NCBI RefSeq assembly: GCF_001064145.1
Contig: NZ_JVOJ01000058.1
Coordinates: 9,961-71,000 of the forward strand
Length of the DNA stretch: 61,040 nucleotides
Reading direction: 5' to 3'
Source: Sanguibacter keddieii
GTDB taxonomy: Bacteria; Actinomycetota; Actinomycetes; Actinomycetales; Actinomycetaceae
Within the stretch, counting starts at the first letter, position 1; each line of letters starts with the position of its first letter. Position numbers and translations under genes: made by a program. Below the pieces are notes generated by a model. It did not search any database. It was not told the DNA's origin and worked only from the letters and a program-made list of their open reading frames with translations. Below are positions 1 to 7,718 of the stretch, piece after piece.

Positions 1-44
1 TCGGGCTCGGCGACGGGTTCGGGCTCGGCGACGGGTTCGGGCTC
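1..44. repeat. 18-bp tandem repeat inside coding sequence
   Basis: Two identical 18-bp units at 1-18 and 19-36, plus the first 8 bases of a third, encode an EPVAEP hexapeptide on the minus strand. The array is cut by the window edge, so copy number is unknown. Such in-frame repeats commonly vary in number between strains. Confidence 0.85.
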
Positions 45-1733
45 AACCACCACAACGGGCTCGGGCATTGGGATGTCGGCCTGGCGCACCTTCGGGATCA
101 GCATCGTCTCGGGAGCATTGACGGCGCTGGCGGGAGGCAGCGGTACGGGCGGCACGGGCGGGACGGGAGGCTCGGGCATGGGAACCGGTGCCTGCTGTGC
201 CGCAGGTGCTTCTTCAGGGGCCGGAATAGGCTGAGGAACATGCGAGTCGCGGACCGCCTGACGCTGCGAACGCCTGCTTGGGAACGCCGGCTGAGCGTCG
301 GCCGCCGACTGAGCCTCCGAGGCCTGGCGCGAACGACGACGAAGCGAGGAATCAGGGGTGGACTCCGTGTGAGTTCCTTGTTGAGGTGTCGATGCTGCGG
401 GCTGCGGTGCCGCCGCAACGGGCTGGGACGCTTGCACGGGTGTCGCAGTGATGGACGGGGTGGGCGCGGCGATAGGAGCCTGCGGGGAAACTGAGGGCGC
501 GACCGGGGCCGCGGTGCGCTGAGGAGCGCCAGTCAGCGGGGCCCGGAGGGGGACGCTGGACATGCCAGCGGTAGGCGTCGGCTGATCGGCCACCGGCTGG
601 GCAGGGCGCTCGGGGAAGACCGCGGGCCTGTGGTCCTTGCGTGAGCGTCGCCTCTGGGGAGCCTGTGCACTCGCAGCTGTGGGAACCGCGGTGGGCTTCG
701 GGCGTGACTTGTGCTCCCACGTGAAACCGGTGTCACGCGGCGTCGGCTGCGGAGGATTCGGCGCGGCCGAAGGACGCCCGGTAGAAGAAACGGCCGGGGC
801 GGAGGGTGCAGTCGGAGCAGGGGCGGACGTGGGGGCGGGCGCATTCGGTGCCGGAGGAGCGTAGGGCACCCCGCCCTCGTTCCCGCGAGAAGGAGAGGGA
901 CGGCGTACATGAGTTTCCGGAGCAGCGCCCTGCGTTCCGGATGTGGCCTTCTTTCCACGCTTGGCCCGCACAACGTAGACGACAACGACGATGCCGATAA
1001 CGAGAAGGATGAGGCCAACGATGAGACCGACGAGAAGAGCAATCGGCGGATCGGAGGATTCGGGTGTGGCGGCAGCGTCCGCCGTCGGTGCTGCGCTCGG
1101 GCTCGCCGAGGCCGAGGCAGGCATCGGGGTTACGCCCCACGGATCCTTCAAGGCATTCGTCGTCGCCGCGGCACTGGGATCTCCGCCGGGGGTGAGAGAG
1201 CCCTTCACGGTGATCATTTGGGGCACGGTGTCGGTCCACGAGGTGACGGAGAATGTGCGGCCTTCGTACGTCGTTGCAGACGTGGAAGCGCCCGCGGTGG
1301 AGGACTGCACCTCCCCCTCGACGCTCAGGGATAGAGACTTGAGTGTCAGGTCCGGGTGGAATAACTTGCGAGACTCGGTGAGCGTGCGCTCGGCGTGAGC
1401 GGTCATGACGAACTCGCCTGAGTCCTCGAGGGAGAACTCAGACTCACTCTCCGCATTCGTATACATGAGCTGCATGTGGCACACGGTCGCGTCGTCGCGT
1501 GTCGCGAACTCAACGTGATGGTCGGACGACTTGCCGGCGTAGGGCTGGCAGGCCGACTCGCTCATCGTCCGTGACGGATCGATGATCGTTAGCGTGTCGA
1601 TGAGCTGGCCGTCCTTGGTCAGGACGAATGTCTCTGACAGTGTCGGCTCGTTGGCGGCATAGGCCCCCGACGGTAGCGTCGACACGATGAGCAGTGCCCC
1701 GAGCGTGGCGCACAGGGCGCGAAAGAGTCGCAT
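1..1733 (-). CDS. LppM-like secreted membrane-anchored protein with long Pro-rich tail (partial)
   Basis: The gene starts at 1733 (ATG after a clear AGGAGG) and runs off the left edge, so the C-terminus is missing; at least 577 residues are encoded. A signal peptide (about residues 1-26, ending SGAYA) is followed by a roughly 180-residue extracellular domain, one strong transmembrane segment (IALLVGLIVGLILLVIGIVV), a basic stop-transfer stretch (RAKRGKK), and a very long Pro/Ala-rich, probably cytoplasmic region that becomes repetitive (PEPVAE) at the edge. The architecture matches the protein at 6206-7096, and both carry a similar motif before the linker. The LppM assignment rests on architecture and weak similarity to actinobacterial LppM-type domains. 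No enzymatic function can be assigned. The Pro-rich tail suggests a scaffold or wall/cytoskeleton contact, which is inference. Confidence 0.7.
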   Translation of the reverse strand, partial: MRLFRALCATLGALLIVSTLPSGAYAANEPTLSETFVLTKDGQLIDTLTIIDPSRTMSESACQPYAGKSSDHHVEFATRDDATVCHMQLMYTNAESESEFSLEDSGEFVMTAHAERTLTESRKLFHPDLTLKSLSLSVEGEVQSSTAGASTSATTYEGRTFSVTSWTDTVPQMITVKGSLTPGGDPSAAATTNALKDPWGVTPMPASASASPSAAPTADAAATPESSDPPIALLVGLIVGLILLVIGIVVVVYVVRAKRGKKATSGTQGAAPETHVRRPSPSRGNEGGVPYAPPAPNAPAPTSAPAPTAPSAPAVSSTGRPSAAPNPPQPTPRDTGFTWEHKSRPKPTAVPTAASAQAPQRRRSRKDHRPAVFPERPAQPVADQPTPTAGMSSVPLRAPLTGAPQRTAAPVAPSVSPQAPIAAPTPSITATPVQASQPVAAAPQPAASTPQQGTHTESTPDSSLRRRSRQASEAQSAADAQPAFPSRRSQRQAVRDSHVPQPIPAPEEAPAAQQAPVPMPEPPVPPVPPVPLPPASAVNAPETMLIPKVRQADIPMPEPVVVVEPEPVAEPEPVAEP

Positions 1734-1975
1734 GCAGTCCTCCTGGTATGAACCACTAGATTATCGTCCGTTCGTGGATACAAAGCAACGAGGGGGAATG
1801 TGTGCGACATTACCTGACCGATCGTCAAGTGAAAGATTGTCGAGTGACAAAGATAAATTCACCTCGTTGACAAGGCTAGATCGGCGTCTATCCCGTAGGA
1901 TGACAGGTGTCTACCTGCAGTTAGGTTTTCGATAGTAAATTGCTCATATGTCCATGTTGATGAAGGAGGTGGCCC
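1734..1975. promoter_or_regulatory. Divergent promoter region with two dyads upstream of the GNAT gene
   Basis: On the plus strand a -35-like TTGACA (1867-1872) is followed by TATCCC (1889-1894) with a 16-bp spacer. Just downstream is a perfect dyad CAGGT-N4-ACCTG (1904-1917), placed like an operator. A second perfect dyad, TTGTC-N4-GACAA, lies at 1837-1850. Either may bind a regulator; no family is recognised. The leader to the GTG start is about 75 nt. Confidence 0.4.
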
Positions 1976-2602
1976 GTGAAGTGTCGGCCTGCTACGCGCG
2001 ACGATATTCCTGAAATGACGCGTATTATCACCGAGGGGTTCCTCGACTATCCGCTGCATATCATGCTCAAGCCCTACCTCTACCAGCCGGACCGTTACCC
2101 ACAATGCCTGGCCGCAATCAATCGGATGCTCGCATCCTCCTATCAGTGGGTGCGTCACGCGCTTGTCGTGGAGCATGAGGGGCGCGTTGTCGCAACGGCG
2201 CTCATGCATGATCGCAAGGTTGGTGTGGTGCGTAGCTTCGTCAGTGGAGGCTACGAGCTTTTCCGCTACGCCTCCCCACGCCTCGTGGCTGATTTTCTCG
2301 ATGTGACCGACCGATCTGATCAGATCGCCATCGATAATGGTGATTTCGACTGGTATCTCGAGGTGCTCTCCGTTGATGCGAGCATGCGCGGCCGCGGTGT
2401 GGGGCGCTGGCTGGTCTCACAGGTCCTGCCGGATTATGTGGCGAAGCGTGGTGGGCGCGCCTACGGTTTTGTGACCTCGACGGAAAAGAATGCGCGTTTC
2501 TATCTCAATGGCGGTTGTGAACTTCTCGACCGCGTCGATGTTCATATGCGTGAGGAGACCTGTCCGATCTGGGCTTTCCAGAGGCGTGCAGAGCTTCTCT
2601 AA
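1976..2602 (+). CDS. GNAT family N-acetyltransferase
   Basis: This 208-residue protein has the GNAT fold: an N-terminal motif beginning CRPATRDDIPEM, and the acetyl-CoA pyrophosphate-binding loop VDASMRGRGVGRWLV near residues 130-145. Proteins of this family transfer an acetyl group from acetyl-CoA to an amine; the substrate cannot be read from sequence. The start is GTG at 1976, chosen because of the strong ribosome site GAAGGAGG seven bases upstream. The gene stands alone, divergent from the LppM-like gene and upstream of merR. Its promoter region holds two dyads, so regulation is likely. Confidence 0.85.
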   Translation: MKCRPATRDDIPEMTRIITEGFLDYPLHIMLKPYLYQPDRYPQCLAAINRMLASSYQWVRHALVVEHEGRVVATALMHDRKVGVVRSFVSGGYELFRYASPRLVADFLDVTDRSDQIAIDNGDFDWYLEVLSVDASMRGRGVGRWLVSQVLPDYVAKRGGRAYGFVTSTEKNARFYLNGGCELLDRVDVHMREETCPIWAFQRRAELL

Positions 2603-2712
2603 CGCAGGTGCAATGCGGTGTTTTGCGCCGATTTTCAAACCCGCGTGGCGATAGATGGGCGATTGTGCCTTTGTGCAGGTCGCAGCGCGTGATGCACGTC
2701 CCGCACTTCCGC

Positions 2713-2743
2713 TTGACTTCAAGGACTTGAGGTCTTTTAGGGT
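2713..2743 (+). promoter_or_regulatory. MerR-type promoter/operator
   Basis: A -35 element TTGACT (2713-2718) and a -10 element TAGGGT (2738-2743) are separated by 19 bp, the long spacer typical of MerR-controlled promoters. Between them lies the inverted repeat GACTTCAAG-GA-CTTGAGGTC (2715-2734, 8 of 9 positions paired), the expected operator for the regulator encoded immediately downstream. The -10 ends six bases before the merR ATG, so the transcript is probably leaderless. Confidence 0.8.
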
Positions 2744-2749
2744 GAAGTC

Positions 2750-3205
2750 ATGGTAGGGACTCGCTCCGGGCGCACGTACTCCATCAAGGAGGTAGCGGCG
2801 CTTGTCGGGCTGCCCGCGTCCACCCTGCGTTACTACGAAGATGTGAGCGTCATTCCCGCCATCGCGCGTGATCCTTCGAGTGGTCACCGCATCTATCGGG
2901 AAGATGACCTCGAGCTATTGACGTGGGTGTCGTGCCTGTCGGCGTCGGGCATGTCGATTGCTGATATGCGCGAGTATGTTCGCTCGGGCCTCGGCGGTGA
3001 GCGCGATATTTCCGAGTTCATTACTTTGCTGGAACAGCAGGATGAACGATTGCGGGAAGAAGCGCAGATTCTTGAGCTGCGTCGTGAGTTCTTGCGGACG
3101 AAGGTCTCGTACTGGCGTGCGGTCAAGGGTGAGGATGTCCAGGAAGCCGAGCGTCTGGACGCTGCGGCGCGTGCTCTCGCTGAGCGCCTGAAAGCCTGGT
3201 CGTAA
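2750..3205 (+). CDS. MerR family transcriptional regulator
   Basis: This 151-residue protein has an N-terminal MerR winged helix-turn-helix (YSIKEVAALVGLPASTLRYYED, about residues 10-31), a conserved second helix region (GHRIYREDDLELLTWV) and a long dimerising coiled coil (about residues 85-125). The short C-terminus has no ligand domain and no obvious metal-binding cysteines, resembling the AdhR/NmlR-like branch. It probably controls its own promoter, because a MerR-type operator with a 19-bp spacer sits directly upstream. No partner gene lies immediately downstream on the same strand, so its other targets are unknown. The ATG at 2750 coincides with the predicted transcription start. Confidence 0.88.
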   Translation: MVGTRSGRTYSIKEVAALVGLPASTLRYYEDVSVIPAIARDPSSGHRIYREDDLELLTWVSCLSASGMSIADMREYVRSGLGGERDISEFITLLEQQDERLREEAQILELRREFLRTKVSYWRAVKGEDVQEAERLDAAARALAERLKAWS

Positions 3206-3270
3206 CACCTTCATAGTCCTAGTGGGGCGGGTTCATGCCTGCTCCGAATCCTGCCCCGCTAGGGGGCACG

Positions 3271-3301
3271 GGGCCGCGCATTCGATGTGAGTGCGCGGCC
3301 C
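3271..3301. terminator. Hairpin terminator between merR and the GH20-like gene
   Basis: A perfect 10-bp GC-rich stem (GGGCCGCGCA at 3271-3280 with TGCGCGGCCC at 3292-3301) and an 11-nt loop lie between two convergent genes, directly against the stop codon of the minus-strand gene. There is no strong T-tract; it may act in both directions. Confidence 0.6.
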
Positions 3302-3302
3302 T

Positions 3303-4469
3303 TCACTGCGACCGCTGTGGATTCCAGTAGGGGACTGTGCGTCGCAGGTGTGCCATCTCGTGCTCGACGAGAGGTGCCAGCATGTCCCACGAGAGGGAGT
3401 CCTCCCCGTGCCACGCTGCTTCCGCGACGACGAGGAGCCGGGGGAGGAGGTGGTAAAAGAGGAGGTCTGGGGTGGTGATGGTCGAGGACCAAGCGGCGGC
3501 CTCGACACCTTTCAGTCGCTCCCCGTGCAACGTGTGACTGAGGTGGTCGGATAGGATGTGGGCCAGTTCGAGGGAGCTGTTGGCGCGCCCCGGGTGGCTG
3601 AGGGTGAGGATGTCGGCGTCCGCCAGGACCCACGGAGCTCCAGAAGATTCGGCGGCCCGGCGTCCAGTGCCCCCGGGGCGGTGGGCGAGGAGAATGGTCC
3701 CCGGCGGAGGTGTTGGATACGCCCTCGTGAGGGTGTCCCAGGCGGCCGCGCGCCTACCGTGAAAGTGGAGCGTACGCAGTGCCCGGTCGACAAAAAGCCG
3801 CTCGATCGCTGCTCCGGAGGTCAGTCCTGCGTGCATGAGGGAGGGATCGGATTCCCATGGTGCCCAGTCGGTCGACACTCCCCCGATGTGGATGGTCGGG
3901 GACGGGAAGATGGTGCAGGCGTGATGGAATGCGGCTTCGACGAAGCTGAGAGAGGCGGCGCTTGGCCAGAGCGTCTCGTTGCCCCCGTGGGTAGCCTCAT
4001 TGACGAGGGCTGGGTTTCCTAGGCGGGGATATGCGCGGATTGCGGCTCCAGCGTGGGAGGGGATGGAAATTTCGGGGACGATGCGGATGTTGCGCGCCGC
4101 TGCAAAGTTGACGAGGTGGCGAATGTTGGCGTCCGAGTAGAAGCCCTGGGTCGAGTGGGCTGGCGTGAGGCGCCATGAACCTTTCCTGTCGGGAGCGCAT
4201 TCGGTGTCGTACCAGTCGCTGGGCTGTCGGGGGATGTTGCCTCCAATTGTGGTCAGCATGGGGTATTCGGGTACGCGCATGCGCCATCCGGCGTTGTCGG
4301 TGAGGTGCCAGTGTAAGACGTTGAAGCGGTAGCGAGCCATGACGCTCAGGAGTAGTTCCATGGTTGGGACCGGCCAGAATGTGCGCGCGGAATCGACAAG
4401 GAGGCCGCGCCACGAGCAAGCGGGTGGTCTGGTCGTGTCATGGGGAAGGTGGGGGTGAGTGGTCGCCAT
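3303..4469 (-). CDS. Glycoside hydrolase family 20-like protein lacking the catalytic Asp-Glu
   Basis: The 388-residue protein aligns by eye with the GH20 beta-hexosaminidase barrel: WRGLLVDSAR near the start, FNVLHWHLTDNAGWRM around residues 50-65, and PEISIPSHAGAAIRAYP around residues 130-146. Normal GH20 enzymes carry HxGGDE, where the Asp-Glu pair drives substrate-assisted catalysis. Here the same place reads IHIGGVSTDW, so Asp and Glu are replaced by Val and Ser. The usual GH20b domain before the barrel is also missing and no signal peptide is seen. It may be a glycan-binding pseudoenzyme or a decaying gene; the frame is intact, which favours function. The ATG is preceded by AAGGAG. Confidence 0.75.
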   Translation of the reverse strand: MATTHPHLPHDTTRPPACSWRGLLVDSARTFWPVPTMELLLSVMARYRFNVLHWHLTDNAGWRMRVPEYPMLTTIGGNIPRQPSDWYDTECAPDRKGSWRLTPAHSTQGFYSDANIRHLVNFAAARNIRIVPEISIPSHAGAAIRAYPRLGNPALVNEATHGGNETLWPSAASLSFVEAAFHHACTIFPSPTIHIGGVSTDWAPWESDPSLMHAGLTSGAAIERLFVDRALRTLHFHGRRAAAWDTLTRAYPTPPPGTILLAHRPGGTGRRAAESSGAPWVLADADILTLSHPGRANSSLELAHILSDHLSHTLHGERLKGVEAAAWSSTITTPDLLFYHLLPRLLVVAEAAWHGEDSLSWDMLAPLVEHEMAHLRRTVPYWNPQRSQ

Positions 4470-4602
4470 GGTGGCTCCTTGGACTTGGCTACAAAAAGTG
4501 TAACAATCGTCACTAATACTCTGGAGTGTTTTCGTTCGTCAATCTGCGCCACTGTTGGAAGTCTGCGATTATCTCCCGTCTGTCAGGTTTGTTGGACGGG
4601 TC

Positions 4603-4608
4603 TACAAT
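4603..4608 (+). promoter_or_regulatory. glnA: Probable -10 box for the glutamine synthetase family gene
   Basis: TACAAT, close to the sigma-70 consensus, lies 45 bases before the chosen ATG. No clear -35 is visible 16-18 bp upstream. Confidence 0.45.
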
Positions 4609-4653
4609 GGTCACGCTAACGTGAACCCAGTCATACTCAAAGAGGAGTGCTTC

Positions 4654-6147
4654 ATGCTGTCGACCGACACCGTTTCCCTCAGTCCCAACCCCCTCGTTGC
4701 TGCCCTCGGAAAGCCGGCGAAGGAATTTACGAAAGCCGACATCATCGGCTATATCGAGGACAACGGCATCAGGATGCTCAACCTGCGCTACATCGGAGGC
4801 GACGGTCGCCTGAAGACACTGAACTTCGCGATCCAGTCCAAGGCACACTTGGATCGTGTGCTGACGCTGGGGGAGCGCGTCGACGGCTCGTCGCTCTTCA
4901 CCTTCGTCGAGGCGACCTCCTCGGACCTGTACGTCGTGCCCCGCCTGGCCACATCCTTCCTCAACCCGTTCTCGCACATTCCGACCCTGGATATCCTGTG
5001 CGGCTTCTACGACGTCGACGGCAAGCCCCTGACCTCGGCACCGCAGGAGATTCTGCGCAAGGCCCAGCGCGCCCTGAAGGAGGAGACGGGCTGCGAGCTG
5101 CAGGCCCTCGGCGAGCTCGAGTACTACCTCTTCTCCGACGAGGAGGACCTGTTCCCCGTCGAACCGCAGCGCGGCTACCACGAATCGGGCCCCTTCTCGA
5201 AGTGGGAGAGCGTGCGCACGGAGACCCTGTTGCACCTGGTGTCCATGGGATGCTCGGTCAAGTACGCCCACGCGGAGGTCGGTAACTTCGTGTCCGACGG
5301 CTCTCAGATGGTCCAGCAGGAGATCGAATTCCTGCCCGTGGACGCCCTGGATGCCGCCGACCAGATGGTGCTCGCCAAGTGGGTGCTGCGCGAAGTTGCC
5401 CACTCCTACGGCATTCACGTCTCTTTCTCGCCGAAGATCGCGGTCGGGCAGGCCGGGTCGGGCATGCACTTCCACACCCGCCTCGTCAAGGACGGTGTCA
5501 ACCAGTTCTCGACCGGATCGGGCCTGACGGAGACGGCCCTGAAGGTCATCGGCGGTTACCTGTCGCATGCCGCTTCCCTGACCGCCTTCGGCAATACGGT
5601 CCCCACCTCCTTCCTGCGCCTCGTGCCGCACCAGGAGGCCCCCACGGCGATTTGCTGGGGCGACCGTAACCGCTCCGTTCTCGTGCGCGTGCCCCTGGGA
5701 TGGCAGAACATCGATGACTCGATGTTCCGTGACGCGAACCCCGCCGAGCCTCCCATCGACGAGCTGCCGAACGACTCCCAAACGGTTGAGCTACGCAGCC
5801 CCGACGGTTCCGCGGCCGTCCACCTGCTGCTGGCCGGTATCGCTGTCGCGGCACGTATCGGCCTGACCGAACCGGGCATGGCCGACTACGCGCGCGAGCG
5901 CAAGGTCGACGGCGACGCCTCGCAGACCCCCGACCTCGATCAGCTGCCCGGATCCTGCTTCGAGGCCGCCGGTAGGCTCCTTACCCAGCGCGAGGACTAC
6001 GAGGCGAAGGGCGTGTTCCCCGCGGGCCTCATTGATTCGTGGGCGTCTCACCTGGTTGCGCTCGGGGACGTGCACCTGCGCGACGATCTGGCCGACTCGC
6101 TTATTTCGGTGGAAGAACTCGTCGAACGCTACTTCCACATCGGCTAA
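4654..6147 (+). CDS. Glutamine synthetase family protein
   Basis: This 497-residue cytoplasmic ATP-dependent ligase of the glutamine synthetase fold probably joins ammonia or an amine to glutamate. Visible family motifs in order are ERVDGSSLF (beta-grasp latch), LGELEYYLF, a metal/glutamate region AEVGNF...QQEIEF, GSGMHFHTRL, and the active-site stretch LRLVPHQEAPTAICWGDRNRS. The usual adenylylation-site motif NLYDLP appears as PDLDQLP, so the modified Tyr is absent and this is not a typical adenylylated GSI-beta enzyme; a gamma-glutamyl-amine ligase is possible. The start at 4654 was chosen over an in-frame ATG at 4555 because of AGAGGAG just upstream and because the residues before it are not family-like. 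A terminator follows. Confidence 0.85.
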   Translation: MLSTDTVSLSPNPLVAALGKPAKEFTKADIIGYIEDNGIRMLNLRYIGGDGRLKTLNFAIQSKAHLDRVLTLGERVDGSSLFTFVEATSSDLYVVPRLATSFLNPFSHIPTLDILCGFYDVDGKPLTSAPQEILRKAQRALKEETGCELQALGELEYYLFSDEEDLFPVEPQRGYHESGPFSKWESVRTETLLHLVSMGCSVKYAHAEVGNFVSDGSQMVQQEIEFLPVDALDAADQMVLAKWVLREVAHSYGIHVSFSPKIAVGQAGSGMHFHTRLVKDGVNQFSTGSGLTETALKVIGGYLSHAASLTAFGNTVPTSFLRLVPHQEAPTAICWGDRNRSVLVRVPLGWQNIDDSMFRDANPAEPPIDELPNDSQTVELRSPDGSAAVHLLLAGIAVAARIGLTEPGMADYARERKVDGDASQTPDLDQLPGSCFEAAGRLLTQREDYEAKGVFPAGLIDSWASHLVALGDVHLRDDLADSLISVEELVERYFHIG

Positions 6148-6151
6148 CGAC

Positions 6152-6184
6152 ACGCGCCCCGGCCTCACTGAGGTCGGGGCGCGT
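6152..6184. terminator. Bidirectional hairpin terminator
   Basis: A 15-bp stem (6152-6166 with 6170-6184, one G-U pair) with a 3-nt loop separates two convergent genes. It contains GGCCTC/GAGGTC arms related to the recurring ACGAGGCC terminator family of this window. Confidence 0.75.
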
Positions 6185-6205
6185 CGTTGTCGCAGGCGAA
6201 TGAGG

Positions 6206-7096
6206 TCACTCGGGCGGGGCGAAACGCTCCTCGTCCGAAGGCGGCTCGGAGCCGCTCGAGCCGGCCGCGGAGCGCGCGTAGGGGAGCGCGGAGGTCTTAC
6301 GCGCATCTGCCTGAGCGCGGCGCGCATTCTTCAGTGAGGCGTCGCGATCAAACTGAGCGTCTGCTGCTCGCCGTTGCGACGCGGCGCGACTCCGCACGAG
6401 CGCTCCGATGATCACAAAAGCCAACACCGACCCAGTCAGTGCGAGGACGGGCGCCAGAGAACGCCCGAGCGAGCTCCCTCCTCGCTGCGCAGAGGAAGAT
6501 GCGGGGGTGGCGGTCGGAGAAGGGGCGGATGACGACGTCGGCGCGGAGGCGTCCGGTGCGACCGAGCCCGACGCGCTCACGTTGCCCGTCACGCCGTGCC
6601 ACTCGACGGTGCTCGCGTCGTTCTTTGTGGACGACGAAGGAGTGGAAATCTCCCCGCCGTCAGAGGCCTCGACGACAACAGAATCGTGAGCGATGAGAGT
6701 CACCGAGTCGATCGAGGCCGATGCCTCGGGCGAGGAAAAACCCTCCAGCAGGCGGGCCGACGTCGACTCGAAGTGGAAAACCCCGCCGTCGTCGACCGAG
6801 ACGACCTCGGCACCCGCGTCCTCGAGATTCCAGGTGAAACGGCACCCCATGACCCCGCCCGCATCCACCAGCAGGGAGGAAGTCGCCTGCGCGGCCGTGC
6901 CCATCGACTGACACTGCTCACCGATCAATGCGTGATCCGTCGACAGTGTCACCTGATGGGTCGCGCTCACGCCCGGCGTCATCTCGTAGACCTCGACGAG
7001 GCGAATCTGCGTCGGCTCGTCCGCATGCGCCGCTGCGCCACCCGCCGTCAGGGCGAGAGCCCCAACGGTGCCGAGCAGTGCCCGAGCGAGCCTCAT
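6206..7096 (-). CDS. LppM-like secreted membrane-anchored protein
   Basis: This 296-residue protein has a signal peptide (cleavage near ALTAGGAAAHA), an extracellular domain of about 150 residues, a Ser/Thr/Pro-rich linker, one transmembrane helix (VLALTGSVLAFVIIGALV) and a short charged cytoplasmic tail. It has the same order of parts as the protein at the left edge, but with a much shorter tail. Its ATG overlaps the stop codon of the acyltransferase gene upstream (ATGA), so the two are translationally coupled. A role in envelope lipid or glycan handling is possible from the neighbour, but this is inference; LppM family membership is tentative. Confidence 0.7.
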   Translation of the reverse strand: MRLARALLGTVGALALTAGGAAAHADEPTQIRLVEVYEMTPGVSATHQVTLSTDHALIGEQCQSMGTAAQATSSLLVDAGGVMGCRFTWNLEDAGAEVVSVDDGGVFHFESTSARLLEGFSSPEASASIDSVTLIAHDSVVVEASDGGEISTPSSSTKNDASTVEWHGVTGNVSASGSVAPDASAPTSSSAPSPTATPASSSAQRGGSSLGRSLAPVLALTGSVLAFVIIGALVRSRAASQRRAADAQFDRDASLKNARRAQADARKTSALPYARSAAGSSGSEPPSDEERFAPPE

Positions 7097-7671
7097 TCGG
7101 CCTCGTCCTCAGCGCGCAGCCGCGGCACAGAGGTCTTCTCGGGGCGAATACCCACCTTGCCGGCGTAAAACGCGCGGATGACCTCCATGTCGGCGCGCAC
7201 GTCACCCGTCAGCTGGTACGTTGGGCCCCAGCCAAACGTGCGGGTGTTGCGGTCGATGAAGCCCAGCTGGATCGGCACGCCCGCCTCCATCGCGATGCGA
7301 TAGAAGCCGGACTTCCAGAAATCACGCGGCGATCGCGTGCCCTTCGGCGTGATGCACAGCGTGAACGAGTCTGCCTCGCGGATGCGTTGGGCAACCTGCT
7401 CGACCAGGCCGTGCGCGGCGCTGCGTTCCACCGGAACCGCGCCGATCTTCTTGACAAACCAACCCAGCACCGGGGCCTTGACGACGGAATCTTTCACCAG
7501 GAACGAGAACGTGCGTCCGGACTTCCACATGGAAATCGCCATGAAGACACCGTCCCAATTCGAGGTGTGCGGGGCACCGATGACGATGACCTTGTCCGGC
7601 AGGGGCTGCGTGGACAGCTTCCAACGGGAAACGGACAGATACGCGGACGCGATCGCGGAAGTGAGAGCCAT
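7093..7671 (-). CDS. PlsC-like 1-acylglycerol-3-phosphate acyltransferase family protein
   Basis: This 192-residue enzyme has the acyltransferase motif HxxxxD (APHTSNWDG, near residue 34), a second block KKIGAVPVERS, and PKGTRS in place of the classical EGTRS. It would transfer an acyl chain to a glycerophosphate or related acceptor at the membrane; some close actinobacterial relatives act on other lipids. An open frame extends upstream to 7833, but that part lies inside the mutarotase gene and is unlike the family, so the start is placed at 7671. It is followed without a gap by the LppM-like gene. Confidence 0.82.
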   Translation of the reverse strand: MALTSAIASAYLSVSRWKLSTQPLPDKVIVIGAPHTSNWDGVFMAISMWKSGRTFSFLVKDSVVKAPVLGWFVKKIGAVPVERSAAHGLVEQVAQRIREADSFTLCITPKGTRSPRDFWKSGFYRIAMEAGVPIQLGFIDRNTRTFGWGPTYQLTGDVRADMEVIRAFYAGKVGIRPEKTSVPRLRAEDEAE

Positions 7672-7718
7672 GAGGGCCTTTCTGGTCGTAGCTGGAGCCA
7701 ATCCTACCCGTGGGACGG

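Noticed and set aside
4513-5781. Minus-strand open frame of 422 codons opposite the glutamine synthetase gene
   Set aside because: The plus strand has clear glutamine synthetase motifs; the antisense frame has none.
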